The notes: generated from the letters alone by a model not told the origin. A stretch of DNA of 34,766 nucleotides from a virus (IMGVR_UViG_3300020596_000074:1-34766), one strand, 5' to 3'. Numbered from the stretch's first letter, positions 16,626 through 24,522 are shown. Numbers and translations: made by a program.

Positions 16626-19600
16626 ATGCCGCCGCTGATCCCGATACTGATCGCGGCCGGACTGTCCGCGACCGCTGCGAGCGTGGTCGCGTTCGTCGTG
16701 CAGGTCGCTGTGTTCGCGCTGGTCGCCAAAGCGCTCGCGCCGAAGCAGAAGAGGCCCGGCGCCGGGCCTGAGGCGAGCCAGGATCGCAGCGTCGTGGTGC
16801 GCTCGACCACGGAGGCGCATCGCATCGTCTACGGCCGCGTGATCACCTCCGGCATGCTGGCCTACTTCGAGACCACCGGCGCATCGAAGGAGTACGCTCA
16901 CATGGTCGTCATCCTTGCCGCGCACGAGATCAAATCGATCAACCGCGTGTGGCTGGACGACACCGAGATCGGCGCCGTCGACGGCTCGGGCAACGTGACG
17001 TCGGGCCGCTACAGCGGCGTCGCGCGCGTGATCAAGGCAATGGGCAGCACGTCGCAGGCGGCCGATGCGACGCTTATCTCCGAATCCGGTGGCGTGTACA
17101 CCTCGACCGACAGGTGGCGCGGGCGGGCCTATCTGTACCTGCGCATCAAGCGCGACGACACGGCGTTTCCCAACGGCCTGCCGAATGTGCGCTGCGAGAT
17201 CGACGGACGTCTGTGCTACGACCCGCGCGACGCCGCCACGCGCTGGACCATGAACCCGATCCTGATCCAGCGCGATATCCTGACCTCCGCCTGGGGCCTG
17301 TCGGCCGACAGCACCGAGATCGACGACTCGCTCGCCAGCGCCAGCGCGAACGTGTGCGATGAGCGGGTAACCGTGTCCGCCTACACGTCCTCCGCGATAG
17401 CGGCGGATGCAACGGCCGAAACGCTGACCTTCGCCGCCATCGAGATCCGGTTCGGCGCCGGCGACGGCGTCACTATCGCGAGCACCGGCACGCTGCCGGG
17501 CAATCTCTCGGCCGCGACCACGTACTACGTGATCCGCCGCGGCGACAACGTCGTGCAGCTCGCCACCACATTTGCCGATGCGCTCGCGGGCACCGCGCGC
17601 AATATCACCAGCACCGGAACCGGCACGATCACGCTCGGGCACGTCGATCAGGTGCGTTACACGTGCAATGGAACGTTCACGCGCAGCACCGGCCCGAAAG
17701 AGATGCTCGATGCTGCCGGCATGACTCACGCCGGGCCGCCGCCGATTTTCCGCGAAGGGCTTTGGCGCCTGCATGCCGGCGCGTGGTCCGCGCCGGCGGT
17801 AACCCTGAGCGAATCCGATCTGCGTGACGACGTGACCGAGCAGGTGCGCCCGGCCCGGCAGTCCCTGTTCAACGCGGTGCGCGGCACTTACTCGCCGGGC
17901 TACAACTCGACCCAGGTCGATTTTTTTCCGGTGACCAACGCAACTTATGAGACGCAGGACGGCAGCGTCCAGATCTACAAAGACCTCGACTTTCCTATGG
18001 TCGACAACACCGTGCGCGCGCAACGGCTCGCCAAACTCGCGCTCGAATTGTCGCGCCGCGGCTCGATGCTCACTCTGCCGTGCAAGCTCACCGCACTGCG
18101 CGTCGCTACGTGGGACACGATCACGCTGAACCTCGCGGTGCTCGGCATCTCCGGCGTGACCTACCGCGTGAAGGGCTGGAGGCTCACGGCAGAGAACGGC
18201 GTGCTCGGCGTCGACCTGACCGTACAGGCTGAGGACTCAACCGCCTACGGCTGGAGCAGCAGCGACGCGACGGCGCCCACCGTGCCGCCGGATCTGGTGC
18301 TGCCGAATCCATCCGTGATCGCCCCGCCGACGTCGCTCGTGATGAGCAGCGGTACCGCAGATTTACTCAAGACCGGTGACGGCACAATTATCAGCCGCGT
18401 CAAGGTGAGCTTTGCCGGCGCGGCCGAGCCTAATTTGTGGCGCTACGAGTTGCAGTGGAAAAAAACCACCGAGACCGACTACAACACGGTCTACATGCCA
18501 TCGGATTCGACCGTCTACTACCTCGCGCCGGTCGAGGATGGCATCAACTACAACATCCAGGTGCGCACCCATGCCGTGCTCGGTCCGCGCTCGGCCTGGT
18601 TGACCGGCGTTCATACCGTCATCGGCAAGACCGCCGCGCCGACCGCCCCTTCGTCGCTCGGCGTGACCACCGCCACCGGCGGATTCGATCTCACGTGGTC
18701 CGCCTGCCCGGACGCCGACTATTTCGCCACTCAGGTTTACGAGTCGAGCACAAACGTGCGCAGCAGCGCCACGCAGATCGCCGAGATCTCCAGCACGCGC
18801 CTTGCGCGCAGCGGCCTGGCCGGCGGCCTGACACGCTTCTACTGGGTGCGGCACGTAGACACCACCGGCAATGTGTCGAGCTTCTACCCGGTCAGCGCCA
18901 CCGGCGGCGTCAGCGGGGTGACCGGCGGCACCGGCGACGAGCTGCACATCACGCACGATTTCACCGCCTATCTGGCCGGCGGCGCGAGCGGATACATGAC
19001 CGGCGCGGGCTATTGGCTAGGCTATAACGGCGGCTTCTACCGCATGCACCTGGGCAACCCGGACGGCAGTTACATGGCCTGGACCGGCCAGCACCTGAGC
19101 ATCGGCGGCAGCGGGCTCGGACTCGACATCAAAGGCGCGGCCCTGCGCAGCGGCGCTATCGGCATGCTGGCCGGCAGCGGATTCTTTGCCGGCTACACCC
19201 AGAACCTGTTGCAGCGGACCGAGGATTTCGCGCACGCGTTTTGGCTTAAGGCCAACGTCACCATCACTGCCGCTGGCGTGTCGCCGACGGGCACCACGGC
19301 CAATCAGTTGACTCTGTCCGGTGCGTCCGCCGGCAACCAGGTATACCCGTCTTTCACCCCGACCAGCACAGGCAACCGCTACGCGCAGAGCGTCTGGATG
19401 CGTGCCGGCAACGTCAGCACGGCCAAGCTCTATGTGTACGACTTCACCGCCGGCGCTTATGTGCCGGGCCACGGTGCCATCCTCGAGGGCCCCGGCTCGG
19501 TCGCTCTCGATGCACTGGGCGCCGTCGATGTGAGCGCGTTGTCGACTACTGTATGGACGCGGGTAGGGCTAGTGACCGATGCCGCGGTCCCGAGCGGTAA

Positions 19601-20405
19601 TTCCTTCACAATATTTTTTGCGCATCAGGGTAGCAACGGCTACGGCACGAGCACCATTGGCGATTATTTCTACGCCTGGGGCGCGCAGCTCAACGACGGA
19701 ACCGGCGCCTCCGCCTACCAGCAGGCCACCACCGCCTCCGTGGCCGGCGCCTGGCGCATGATGATCGGCAATTCGCTCGGCAACAACGCGCAGTGGGACG
19801 GGACGAATCTCACTGTTACTGGCGGTGTGCTGGCCAGCACAATCGTGGCCGGCGACGTGCAGGTAAATACTACCGGCAACGTGCGCGGCGGCCAGAGCGC
19901 CTACAACACCGGCGCGGGATTTTTCCTCGGCTACTCCGGCGGGGCCTACAAATTCTCGATCGGCAACCCGGCCGGGAATTACATGACCTGGGACGGCAGC
20001 AGCCTGTTGGCATCCGGCCAGATCATCGATACGCGCTCGTACCAGGCCGGCTCGCTCGCGATTGCCGCGAGCAGCAAACAGGTGTTCCCGGGCACCACCG
20101 GATATGTTAAATACATACAAATCACCGTCGCGCGCAGCGGCACGCTGACGGTCGATTTCACCATCGGTGGTGGAATTTTCGGCGGCACCACATACGGCAA
20201 AATCTACCGCAACGGCTCCGCGGTCGGCACCGAGCGATCCGTCGCCGGCACCGGCACCACCGGATTCTCAGAGGACATCGCGTCTATTTCCGCCGGCGAC
20301 ACGATCGAGCTCTGGGGCAAATTTGGGGGCAGTGGCGGCGGATGGATTCAGGACTACACCCTGAAAAACTCTTTCCGGATCGGCGAGTTCGTCTCGCTCC
20401 AATGA
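16626..20405 (+). CDS. Host specificity/tail tip protein (J-like) with sugar-binding-type modules
   Basis: A 1259-residue protein. A hydrophobic start (residues 1-40) is followed by the J-like hub: VVVRSTTEAHRIVYGRVITSG and KEYAHMVVILAAHEI at about 57-100. A small inserted module (TLPGNLSAATTYYVIRRG) lies at about 258-335. Two fibronectin-type domains lie at about 565-667 and 671-760. Two related repeats, GAGYWLGYNGGFYRMHLGNP (about 790) and GAGFFLGYSGGAYKFSIGNP (about 1095), flank a jelly-roll module that begins NLLQRTEDFAHAFW (859) and closes FYAWGAQLNDG. A Gly-rich beta domain ends the protein. It should determine receptor binding at the tail tip. The distal half is the probable host-range part. 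Confidence 0.88.
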   Translation: MPPLIPILIAAGLSATAASVVAFVVQVAVFALVAKALAPKQKRPGAGPEASQDRSVVVRSTTEAHRIVYGRVITSGMLAYFETTGASKEYAHMVVILAAHEIKSINRVWLDDTEIGAVDGSGNVTSGRYSGVARVIKAMGSTSQAADATLISESGGVYTSTDRWRGRAYLYLRIKRDDTAFPNGLPNVRCEIDGRLCYDPRDAATRWTMNPILIQRDILTSAWGLSADSTEIDDSLASASANVCDERVTVSAYTSSAIAADATAETLTFAAIEIRFGAGDGVTIASTGTLPGNLSAATTYYVIRRGDNVVQLATTFADALAGTARNITSTGTGTITLGHVDQVRYTCNGTFTRSTGPKEMLDAAGMTHAGPPPIFREGLWRLHAGAWSAPAVTLSESDLRDDVTEQVRPARQSLFNAVRGTYSPGYNSTQVDFFPVTNATYETQDGSVQIYKDLDFPMVDNTVRAQRLAKLALELSRRGSMLTLPCKLTALRVATWDTITLNLAVLGISGVTYRVKGWRLTAENGVLGVDLTVQAEDSTAYGWSSSDATAPTVPPDLVLPNPSVIAPPTSLVMSSGTADLLKTGDGTIISRVKVSFAGAAEPNLWRYELQWKKTTETDYNTVYMPSDSTVYYLAPVEDGINYNIQVRTHAVLGPRSAWLTGVHTVIGKTAAPTAPSSLGVTTATGGFDLTWSACPDADYFATQVYESSTNVRSSATQIAEISSTRLARSGLAGGLTRFYWVRHVDTTGNVSSFYPVSATGGVSGVTGGTGDELHITHDFTAYLAGGASGYMTGAGYWLGYNGGFYRMHLGNPDGSYMAWTGQHLSIGGSGLGLDIKGAALRSGAIGMLAGSGFFAGYTQNLLQRTEDFAHAFWLKANVTITAAGVSPTGTTANQLTLSGASAGNQVYPSFTPTSTGNRYAQSVWMRAGNVSTAKLYVYDFTAGAYVPGHGAILEGPGSVALDALGAVDVSALSTTVWTRVGLVTDAAVPSGNSFTIFFAHQGSNGYGTSTIGDYFYAWGAQLNDGTGASAYQQATTASVAGAWRMMIGNSLGNNAQWDGTNLTVTGGVLASTIVAGDVQVNTTGNVRGGQSAYNTGAGFFLGYSGGAYKFSIGNPAGNYMTWDGSSLLASGQIIDTRSYQAGSLAIAASSKQVFPGTTGYVKYIQITVARSGTLTVDFTIGGGIFGGTTYGKIYRNGSAVGTERSVAGTGTTGFSEDIASISAGDTIELWGKFGGSGGGWIQDYTLKNSFRIGEFVSLQ

Positions 20406-20418
20406 ACGAAATTCATTG

Positions 20419-20541
20419 ATGACGAGCCTGCCAGTCATCCCCGAGTGGGCTCTCTCCTGGTTCTGGGTTGGGCTCGGCGCGATCTCATTTGGGCTGTCAG
20501 TACTGTTTGTGATTCACCTGTGGTGTAGCACAAACAAATGA
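20419..20541 (+). CDS. Small single-span membrane protein, 40 residues
   Basis: Begins 13 bases after the J-like stop. The product has one hydrophobic stretch (WALSWFWVGLGAISFGLSVL) and a short polar tail ending STNK. The stop overlaps the next start as ATGA, which supports it being translated. Its place at the start of the lysis region suggests a holin accessory or antiholin, but no family is recognised. Confidence 0.5.
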   Translation: MTSLPVIPEWALSWFWVGLGAISFGLSVLFVIHLWCSTNK

Positions 20542-20741
20542 GCATCTGGCCCGAACAGGTTCTGCTTGTCGGAATCGGCGTTTTGCTGGTCGCGATTGCC
20601 GCTTTTTTCCGCTGCCGGCGCGCGCAGAAGGACCCCCGGCGTCGCGCTGACGACTACGAGGACACCATCATCGTAACGCGTCAAACGAGGGTAACGCGTC
20701 TTGCGACCGAGACGACCGAATCTATTGAGCGAGATCCGTAA
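20538..20741 (+). CDS. Small membrane protein, 67 residues
   Basis: One N-terminal membrane segment (VLLVGIGVLLVAIAAFF) followed by a basic CRRAQKDPRRR stretch and a polar Thr/Arg-rich tail, so N-out/C-in topology is likely. It overlaps the preceding gene by four bases and ends directly before the next ATG. No family recognised; a lysis-related role is inferred only from the neighbours. Confidence 0.5.
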   Translation: MSIWPEQVLLVGIGVLLVAIAAFFRCRRAQKDPRRRADDYEDTIIVTRQTRVTRLATETTESIERDP

Positions 20742-20948
20742 ATGATCACCGACGGCGAGCGCAGGGCGAAGGGCGTAGATCGGCGAAAACGCGCGCGCAA
20801 CGAGCGCATCGGCGCGGCTGTCGTGTGCGCGCTGAATGCAATCGGGCATCTGCCGCTGATCCTCAAATTGATGGCCGGCATATCGGCCGCATTCTGGCTC
20901 GGCATTTCGCTACTCGGCATGGCCGCAAAACAATTGGGATACCTGTAA
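20742..20948 (+). CDS. Small membrane protein, holin candidate
   Basis: A 68-residue protein with a very basic N-terminus (RRAKGVDRRKRARNERIG) and two possible hydrophobic segments, AAVVCALNAIGHLPLILKLM and ISAAFWLGISLLGMAA. Length, charge and membrane content fit a class II holin or its regulator. It is joined to the preceding stop without a gap, and its stop overlaps the next ATG by one base. Confidence 0.5.
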   Translation: MITDGERRAKGVDRRKRARNERIGAAVVCALNAIGHLPLILKLMAGISAAFWLGISLLGMAAKQLGYL

Positions 20949-21382
20949 TGCACCTGACCGTACAGCGATTTGCACTGAAGGACGACCGCACAATCGGCGA
21001 GATGATTATGGACGGAAAACATTTCGCATGGACGCTAGAGGACCGGATGCGAGAACTGCACGACGTGTCCGGATGGCACTGGATTGGCTCGCTAAAGGTG
21101 CCCAAGCTAACCGCAATTCCGGCGGGAGTATACGAGATCATTACGAGCTATTCGGAGCGATTCCAGCGCGTTTTGCCGATGATGTTAAGCGTCCCGAATT
21201 TCGAGGCAATCCGCATCCACGGCGGCAACGGGCCGGACAATACCGAGGGTTGCATTCTGGTAGGCGCAAACAAGGACGCCGAACGCATCTGGAATTGCGC
21301 CGGTGTAGTCGCAGAGCTGACGTATCGGATTCGAGACGCGACAGCAAGCGGCAAAGTTTTTTGTGAGGTACTTAACCCATGA
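20948..21382 (+). CDS. DUF5675-like protein, possible cell-wall enzyme
   Basis: A 144-residue soluble protein starting at ATG 20948. The second half, PAGVYEIITSYSERFQRVLPMMLSVPNFEAIRIHGGNGPDNTEGCILVG, is the signature of DUF5675 proteins found in phages. RIHGGN and GCILVG resemble the His/Cys arrangement of L,D-transpeptidase-like folds (IHG, GCI). It is the only candidate near the holins that looks like a wall-acting enzyme, but this activity is inference. The base composition is less GC-rich than in the tail genes. Confidence 0.65.
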   Translation: MHLTVQRFALKDDRTIGEMIMDGKHFAWTLEDRMRELHDVSGWHWIGSLKVPKLTAIPAGVYEIITSYSERFQRVLPMMLSVPNFEAIRIHGGNGPDNTEGCILVGANKDAERIWNCAGVVAELTYRIRDATASGKVFCEVLNP

Positions 21383-21389
21383 TCCGAAA

Positions 21390-21680
21390 ATGATAGAGCT
21401 AGGACTGCGGGAAATGTTGGCGCGAATCGCTCACGTAGCCGACGCGGATATCGTCTATCAGGTCCGCGCCGTGCCGATCTCGCACCTGGATGCACGCACG
21501 ATCATCTCGGCGCTAAATACGCTGACCGCTTTGCGACAGTTAGAAGCGGCCGGCGAGCTGTCGAATGAGCTGATCGCGAAATTGCTCGAAGAAAAACCGC
21601 TAGCGCCATTCCCGAAACCGAAAGAATCGAAACTCACGCCCATGTCGATGCACCAGGACGACGAGGACAAAAAGGGATGA
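21390..21680 (+). CDS. Hypothetical soluble protein
   Basis: A 96-residue product from ATG 21390; an alternative GTG at 21363 would add nine residues and overlap the previous gene by 20 bases. Neither start has a clear ribosome site. The product is helical (REMLARIAHVADADIVYQVRAVP, ARTIISALNTLTALRQLEAAG), with a Lys/Pro-rich, acidic tail. No family recognised. Its stop overlaps the holin-like gene start by four bases. Confidence 0.5.
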   Translation: MIELGLREMLARIAHVADADIVYQVRAVPISHLDARTIISALNTLTALRQLEAAGELSNELIAKLLEEKPLAPFPKPKESKLTPMSMHQDDEDKKG

Positions 21681-21913
21681 GCGAATCGGTGCGAAATCAA
21701 TACGTACCGCAGTACATTCTGGCCGCTATCGTTATCGTCGGGTTCTTCTCCGTTATGTCGTTGATGCTGCTAACGGACAAGCCGGGCGTCGACATCCTGA
21801 TCGGCGGGCTGGCGGCGGCATTCGGATCGGTGGTCGGATATTTCTACGGATCTTCCGCGAGCAGCGGGCGCAAGGACGAGATCATCGCGAACTCTGTCCC
21901 GATGGACAAATGA
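21677..21913 (+). CDS. Putative holin
   Basis: A 78-residue protein with two membrane segments (YILAAIVIVGFFSVMSLMLL and DILIGGLAAAFGSVVGYFYG) followed by SSASSGRKDEII, a frequent ending of phage holin-like proteins of this size. It sits directly before the spanin pair and overlaps it by four bases. It would form the inner-membrane lesion that triggers lysis. With three other small membrane proteins nearby the holin identity is not certain. Confidence 0.6.
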   Translation: MSESVRNQYVPQYILAAIVIVGFFSVMSLMLLTDKPGVDILIGGLAAAFGSVVGYFYGSSASSGRKDEIIANSVPMDK

Positions 21914-22374
21914 TTCCCGCGCTCAATTGGGGGCGCATCGGGATTTATGCCGCCCTTGTCGCCCTCATTTTTGGCGCGGGCTATTTTGGGGGATGGAAAG
22001 GACAGCATGACAAGATCATTTCAATGCAGGCTGTTGGGCAAGCGGAGGACGAGCGCTACAGAAAATTGGAAACGGAGACATCTGATGCGCAGACGATCGT
22101 TGTCAACCGCTTCCAGGAGATTCGCGCTGCTGATCGCGCTGGCTGGGATCGTATCCGGGTGCGCCTCCAATCCCGTGCCGGTGGAGTGCCCACGGTTCAC
22201 GCCGAGCCCGGCAGCGCTCCAGCCCCTGGGGGGGCCGGACTGGAAGGGACTTGCTTCGAGGCAGATCGAGGCCTTCCGGCAGATATCGTCACCGCCCTTG
22301 AGTCCGGCGAAACCATCGAGCGGACCTTGACGCTATGTCAATCAGAACTGCAAGCATGCGCGGCGCTGCGCTGA
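21910..22374 (+). CDS. Inner-membrane spanin (Rz-like)
   Basis: A 154-residue protein with one N-terminal membrane anchor (IGIYAALVALIFGAGYFGGW) and a periplasmic helical region (QAEDERYRKLETETSDAQTIVVNRFQEIR), the type II topology of i-spanins. A second, outer-membrane spanin is nested in another frame inside it, the classical Rz/Rz1 arrangement. The two would bridge the periplasm and disrupt the outer membrane. The 3' end also overlaps the next gene by 40 bases. Confidence 0.85.
   Translation: MIPALNWGRIGIYAALVALIFGAGYFGGWKGQHDKIISMQAVGQAEDERYRKLETETSDAQTIVVNRFQEIRAADRAGWDRIRVRLQSRAGGVPTVHAEPGSAPAPGGAGLEGTCFEADRGLPADIVTALESGETIERTLTLCQSELQACAALR
22085..22330 (+). CDS. Outer-membrane lipoprotein spanin (Rz1-like), nested in Rz
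   Basis: An 81-residue lipoprotein in the +1 frame of the Rz-like gene. ATG 22085 gives MRRRSLSTASRRFALLIALAGIVSGC: a basic start, a hydrophobic core and a lipobox ending VSGC, so acylation at that Cys is likely. The mature part is Pro-rich at both ends (NPVPVECPRFTPSPAALQP and SSPPLSPAKPS), as in Rz1. Being wholly embedded within the Rz frame is the same economy as in lambda. This also points to a Gram-negative host. Confidence 0.85.
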   Translation: MRRRSLSTASRRFALLIALAGIVSGCASNPVPVECPRFTPSPAALQPLGGPDWKGLASRQIEAFRQISSPPLSPAKPSSGP

Positions 22375-22775
22375 TCCTGCTGTTCGCGGTCAACGCGAGC
22401 GCGGTCGAGTTGACCGGGGATCAATCTGCAATGCTGTATCACATCGCCATCGGTCATATGGGGTACATCCCCGAGCACGCGCCAGAGGTCCGCATTACCG
22501 CTGACATGCCGTGCAGAGCCTGCAAGGGCTATCAGACCGAGGGCACGGTCTACGTGCTGGATACGCTGGATTTTGCGCAGCCGTATGACAGTTCCATTTT
22601 GCTGCACGAGTTCGTGCATTACGTGCAGTGGAGCCGGGACGGCACGGCGAAGGGGTGCTCGGACTGGCTGGCGCGCGAAGCCCAGGCGTATGGAATCCAG
22701 GCCCTTTCGTTAGAGAAAGCCGGCGAGGATTCGCAACGAGTCAGGCTCGCCGCGCGGATGGTCGGGTGCCGGTAG
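22335..22775 (+). CDS. Exported HExxH metallopeptidase-like protein
   Basis: A 146-residue protein with a signal peptide (RGAALILLFAVNASA, cleavage likely after ASA at residue 23). HEFVH at 91-95 is a zinc-metallopeptidase motif, and Glu115 in WLAREAQAYG could be the third ligand. Cys60, Cys63, Cys108 and Cys145 may form disulfides in the periplasm. This matches the DUF6647-type pattern. The start ATG 22335 lies inside the Rz 3' end; ATG 22356 is an alternative. It may help break the envelope at lysis or act in the lysogen; the substrate is unknown. Confidence 0.65.
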   Translation: MSIRTASMRGAALILLFAVNASAVELTGDQSAMLYHIAIGHMGYIPEHAPEVRITADMPCRACKGYQTEGTVYVLDTLDFAQPYDSSILLHEFVHYVQWSRDGTAKGCSDWLAREAQAYGIQALSLEKAGEDSQRVRLAARMVGCR

Positions 22776-22782
22776 ATAGCCT

Positions 22783-23064
22783 CTACAATTCCCGCGAAAG
22801 GGCAAGGTACAACGCGCGCGTTTCTATCGGTTCAGTGCTCCGCGTATTTCTCCATGCAAAACCGTATGCCAAATCTTCATAGTCGACCCACAATTTATAT
22901 TTGTACTGGTGGTGGATAGGCCGTGCACAGCACAGTCTCGCATCGCCTGATGCGAGGGAGCGGATGAGGTTACGGATGGTCGCGTATTCTGGTGTCGGCT
23001 CTGCTATATCGAGCAATCTGTGGAACCATTCATCGGCCGCCTTGTAGTCGTCGATTTCGCTCAC
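22783..23064 (-). CDS. Hypothetical protein at the end of the leftward accessory cassette
   Basis: A 93-residue protein starting at GTG 23064 with a very strong AAGGAGGG site nine bases ahead; the upstream gene's stop overlaps this start. The product is helical and acidic at first (SEIDDYKAADEWFHRLLDIAEPTPEYATIRNLIRSLASGD) with a Cys pair and a Tyr/Trp-rich middle (YKYKLWVDYEDLAYGFAWRN). No family recognised. It converges with the lysis genes, ending eight bases from them with no clear terminator between. Confidence 0.55.
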   Translation of the reverse strand: MSEIDDYKAADEWFHRLLDIAEPTPEYATIRNLIRSLASGDARLCCARPIHHQYKYKLWVDYEDLAYGFAWRNTRSTEPIETRALYLALSREL

Positions 23065-23210
23065 GTCATTCCCTCCTTATAGCAGCCGTATGCATCGCGC
23101 CGGTGGTCAATCGCGCAGCAAACCCAGCACGCTACTGCATCGCAGCGATTAGCGTAAACGGTTTCGCAAATCCCGCAGCGGAACCGCGCGACGATGTTAA
23201 TTTCGCTCAT
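23061..23210 (-). CDS. Small Cys-rich protein, paralogue of 25890-26144
   Basis: A 49-residue frame from ATG 23210. FRCGICETVYANRCDAVACW carries the same Cys spacing as FRCEICATVHADRCDAAACW in the gene at 25890-26144. The DNA is about 56 of 63 identical between 23125-23187 and 26068-26130. It may be a small zinc-binding protein. Compared with its paralogue it lacks the second CPDC segment. Its stop overlaps the start of the gene that follows. Confidence 0.55.
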   Translation of the reverse strand: MSEINIVARFRCGICETVYANRCDAVACWVCCAIDHRRDAYGCYKEGMT

Positions 23211-23216
23211 ATGCGA

Positions 23217-23744
23217 TCACGGGTCCAGCGGCATAGGGGCGCACAGCCGGAACAGATCCCACATCGCGGGGTGCATGCGCGTGACGCCGCTCTCCCATGC
23301 CGCCCATGAGGACCTCGAGCAGTGTAGTAGGGCAGCGGCGGCTGTCTGGGAGAGGCCAGAGGCCGCGCGCGCCTGGCGGATGGAGTCCGGGGAGGGAGAC
23401 CGGCCCGAGGGGCCGGGGGTGAGGTCAGGCTCCACCATGGGGCCATGGGGCATTACGTGTATTTTCCAGTCCGTGCCCGGCGATGCCGAGCCTGTCCAGC
23501 TATTGCCCGCCTCCGAATCGATCCAAGACGCATCTTGGCGAAGCGCGCTGGGAAATGCTGGCCAGATACGCGACAGCGCCCGACGGAGTGCCCGCAGGCC
23601 CGTATGGCGACGCTTTTGTGGCAGCGGGCCGGACGATTCATCGAGATAAGTGCCGTACTGGTCATAACTGCGGATGGAGTACGCCCATCCGATGTTAGCG
23701 GTGTCACTGTCGTCAAAATAGATGGTGATTTTATGAGTGTTTAT
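23217..23744 (-). CDS. HTH regulator fused to a cassette-specific domain, start codon ATA
   Basis: The frame holds two parts. The first (ITIYFDDSDTANIGWAYSI to about residue 110) is a paralogue of the whole neighbouring protein at 23741-24118 (shared LRALRR and Trp/Glu patterns). The second, from SIRQARAASGLSQTAAAALL to SRSSWAAWESGVTRMHPAMW, is a Cro/CI-type helix-turn-helix common in phages. The leader AACCAGGAGAAACAAAAT is identical to that of the gene at 24187-24429, but the start codon here reads ATA instead of ATG; no other start precedes the first domain. Either AUA is used weakly, the first part is dead, or only the HTH part is made from internal ATG/GTG codons near 23450. Possible autoregulator of this cassette. 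Confidence 0.5.
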   Translation of the reverse strand: MNTHKITIYFDDSDTANIGWAYSIRSYDQYGTYLDESSGPLPQKRRHTGLRALRRALSRIWPAFPSALRQDASWIDSEAGNSWTGSASPGTDWKIHVMPHGPMVEPDLTPGPSGRSPSPDSIRQARAASGLSQTAAAALLHCSRSSWAAWESGVTRMHPAMWDLFRLCAPMPLDP

Positions 23745-24118
23745 TTTGTTTCTCCTGGTTGGATCGCCGACGGCGCCCGAGATAGCCGCGCGACTGACGG
23801 AGCATCCGCAGGCCCGTATCGGCCATGGGCAATCGAGTATTCCCAGCCGTCGCCCTCTTCCGATGCGACCCAAGCTTCATCATGTCGGGCAGCCTGCGGG
23901 AGCACTGGCCAGCAGTCGTGCGGATTGCGCAGCACTGGCCAGTACCGTGCGAGCGATCGACGGAGCGCCCGCAGGCTTGTATCGCGGCATGTGTGCATCA
24001 GACTCCCGCGTGATCCCTCTGCCGTCAGACCCTCCGCATCAAGGGTTCGGACGTAGTACTCCCAAGCACCGACGTTGTACCAGATGCTGATTCGAAGTGC
24101 GCTGGGTTCGTTGTTCAT
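23741..24118 (-). CDS. Hypothetical cassette protein, paralogue of the HTH fusion's N-domain
   Basis: A 125-residue protein from ATG 24118 with AGGAG seven bases ahead. It begins with strands (LRISIWYNVGAWEYYVRTLDAEGL) and a helix (SLRALRRSLARYWPVL), then EAWVASEEGDGWEYSI. The same order occurs in the N-terminal part of the adjacent HTH fusion, so the two arose by duplication. The stop TAA overlaps the ATA start of that gene. No known family; perhaps a small binding domain. Confidence 0.55.
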   Translation of the reverse strand: MNNEPSALRISIWYNVGAWEYYVRTLDAEGLTAEGSRGSLMHTCRDTSLRALRRSLARYWPVLRNPHDCWPVLPQAARHDEAWVASEEGDGWEYSIAHGRYGPADAPSVARLSRAPSAIQPGETK

Positions 24119-24186
24119 GTCTGTTCTCCTGTGGTGGACTGCCGAAGGCAACCGAGATAGCCATGGGGCTATCCCTGGTGCCCTCC

Positions 24187-24429
24187 CTACAGCGGCCGGA
24201 ACCATCCGCCGTCGAGGTTGTAGCCCAGTGCGGTCAACTCAACTATCGGATTGGCGGCGATCCTGCGGGCCACCGCATCCGCATCCTCGGCAGGCAGATC
24301 ATCCAGTTCCCAGTAGCCGAGCCATCCCTCGCAGGATCCGGTTATGAACACGACACCGCCTTCTGACTCCACCATGACGGCGTTGCTGCCCGAGGGCATG
24401 GTTGCATCTGTGCCGATTTTGATTTTCAT
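24187..24429 (-). CDS. Hypothetical protein, first gene of the leftward accessory cassette
   Basis: An 80-residue acidic protein from ATG 24429 with AGGAG seven bases upstream. MKIKIGTDATMPSGSNAVMVESEGGVVFITGSCEGW is a beta-type start; LPAEDADAVARRIAANPIVELTALGYNL follows as helix and strand. No family recognised. It is the first gene behind the promoter/operator at 24477-24504, so it and the four genes after it may form one transcript. Confidence 0.55.
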   Translation of the reverse strand: MKIKIGTDATMPSGSNAVMVESEGGVVFITGSCEGWLGYWELDDLPAEDADAVARRIAANPIVELTALGYNLDGGWFRPL

Positions 24430-24476
24430 TTTGTTTCTCCTGGTTGGTGCTGCGTACTGCGTTGGTCGATGTCAGT

Positions 24477-24504
24477 ATTGTACAGAGTCCGTACACTCAT
24501 GCAA
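24477..24504 (-). promoter_or_regulatory. Leftward promoter with palindromic operator for the accessory cassette
   Basis: On the minus strand, TTGCAT (24504-24499) and TACAAT (24482-24477) are 16 bases apart and read as -35 and -10 boxes. A near-perfect 17-bp palindrome, TGTACAGAGTCCGTACA at 24479-24495 (plus strand), overlaps the -10 box and spacer, where a repressor would block RNA polymerase. The HTH protein of the cassette is a candidate ligand. Predicted from sequence only. Confidence 0.6.
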
Positions 24505-24522
24505 GAACTATATTTCCCGGAT

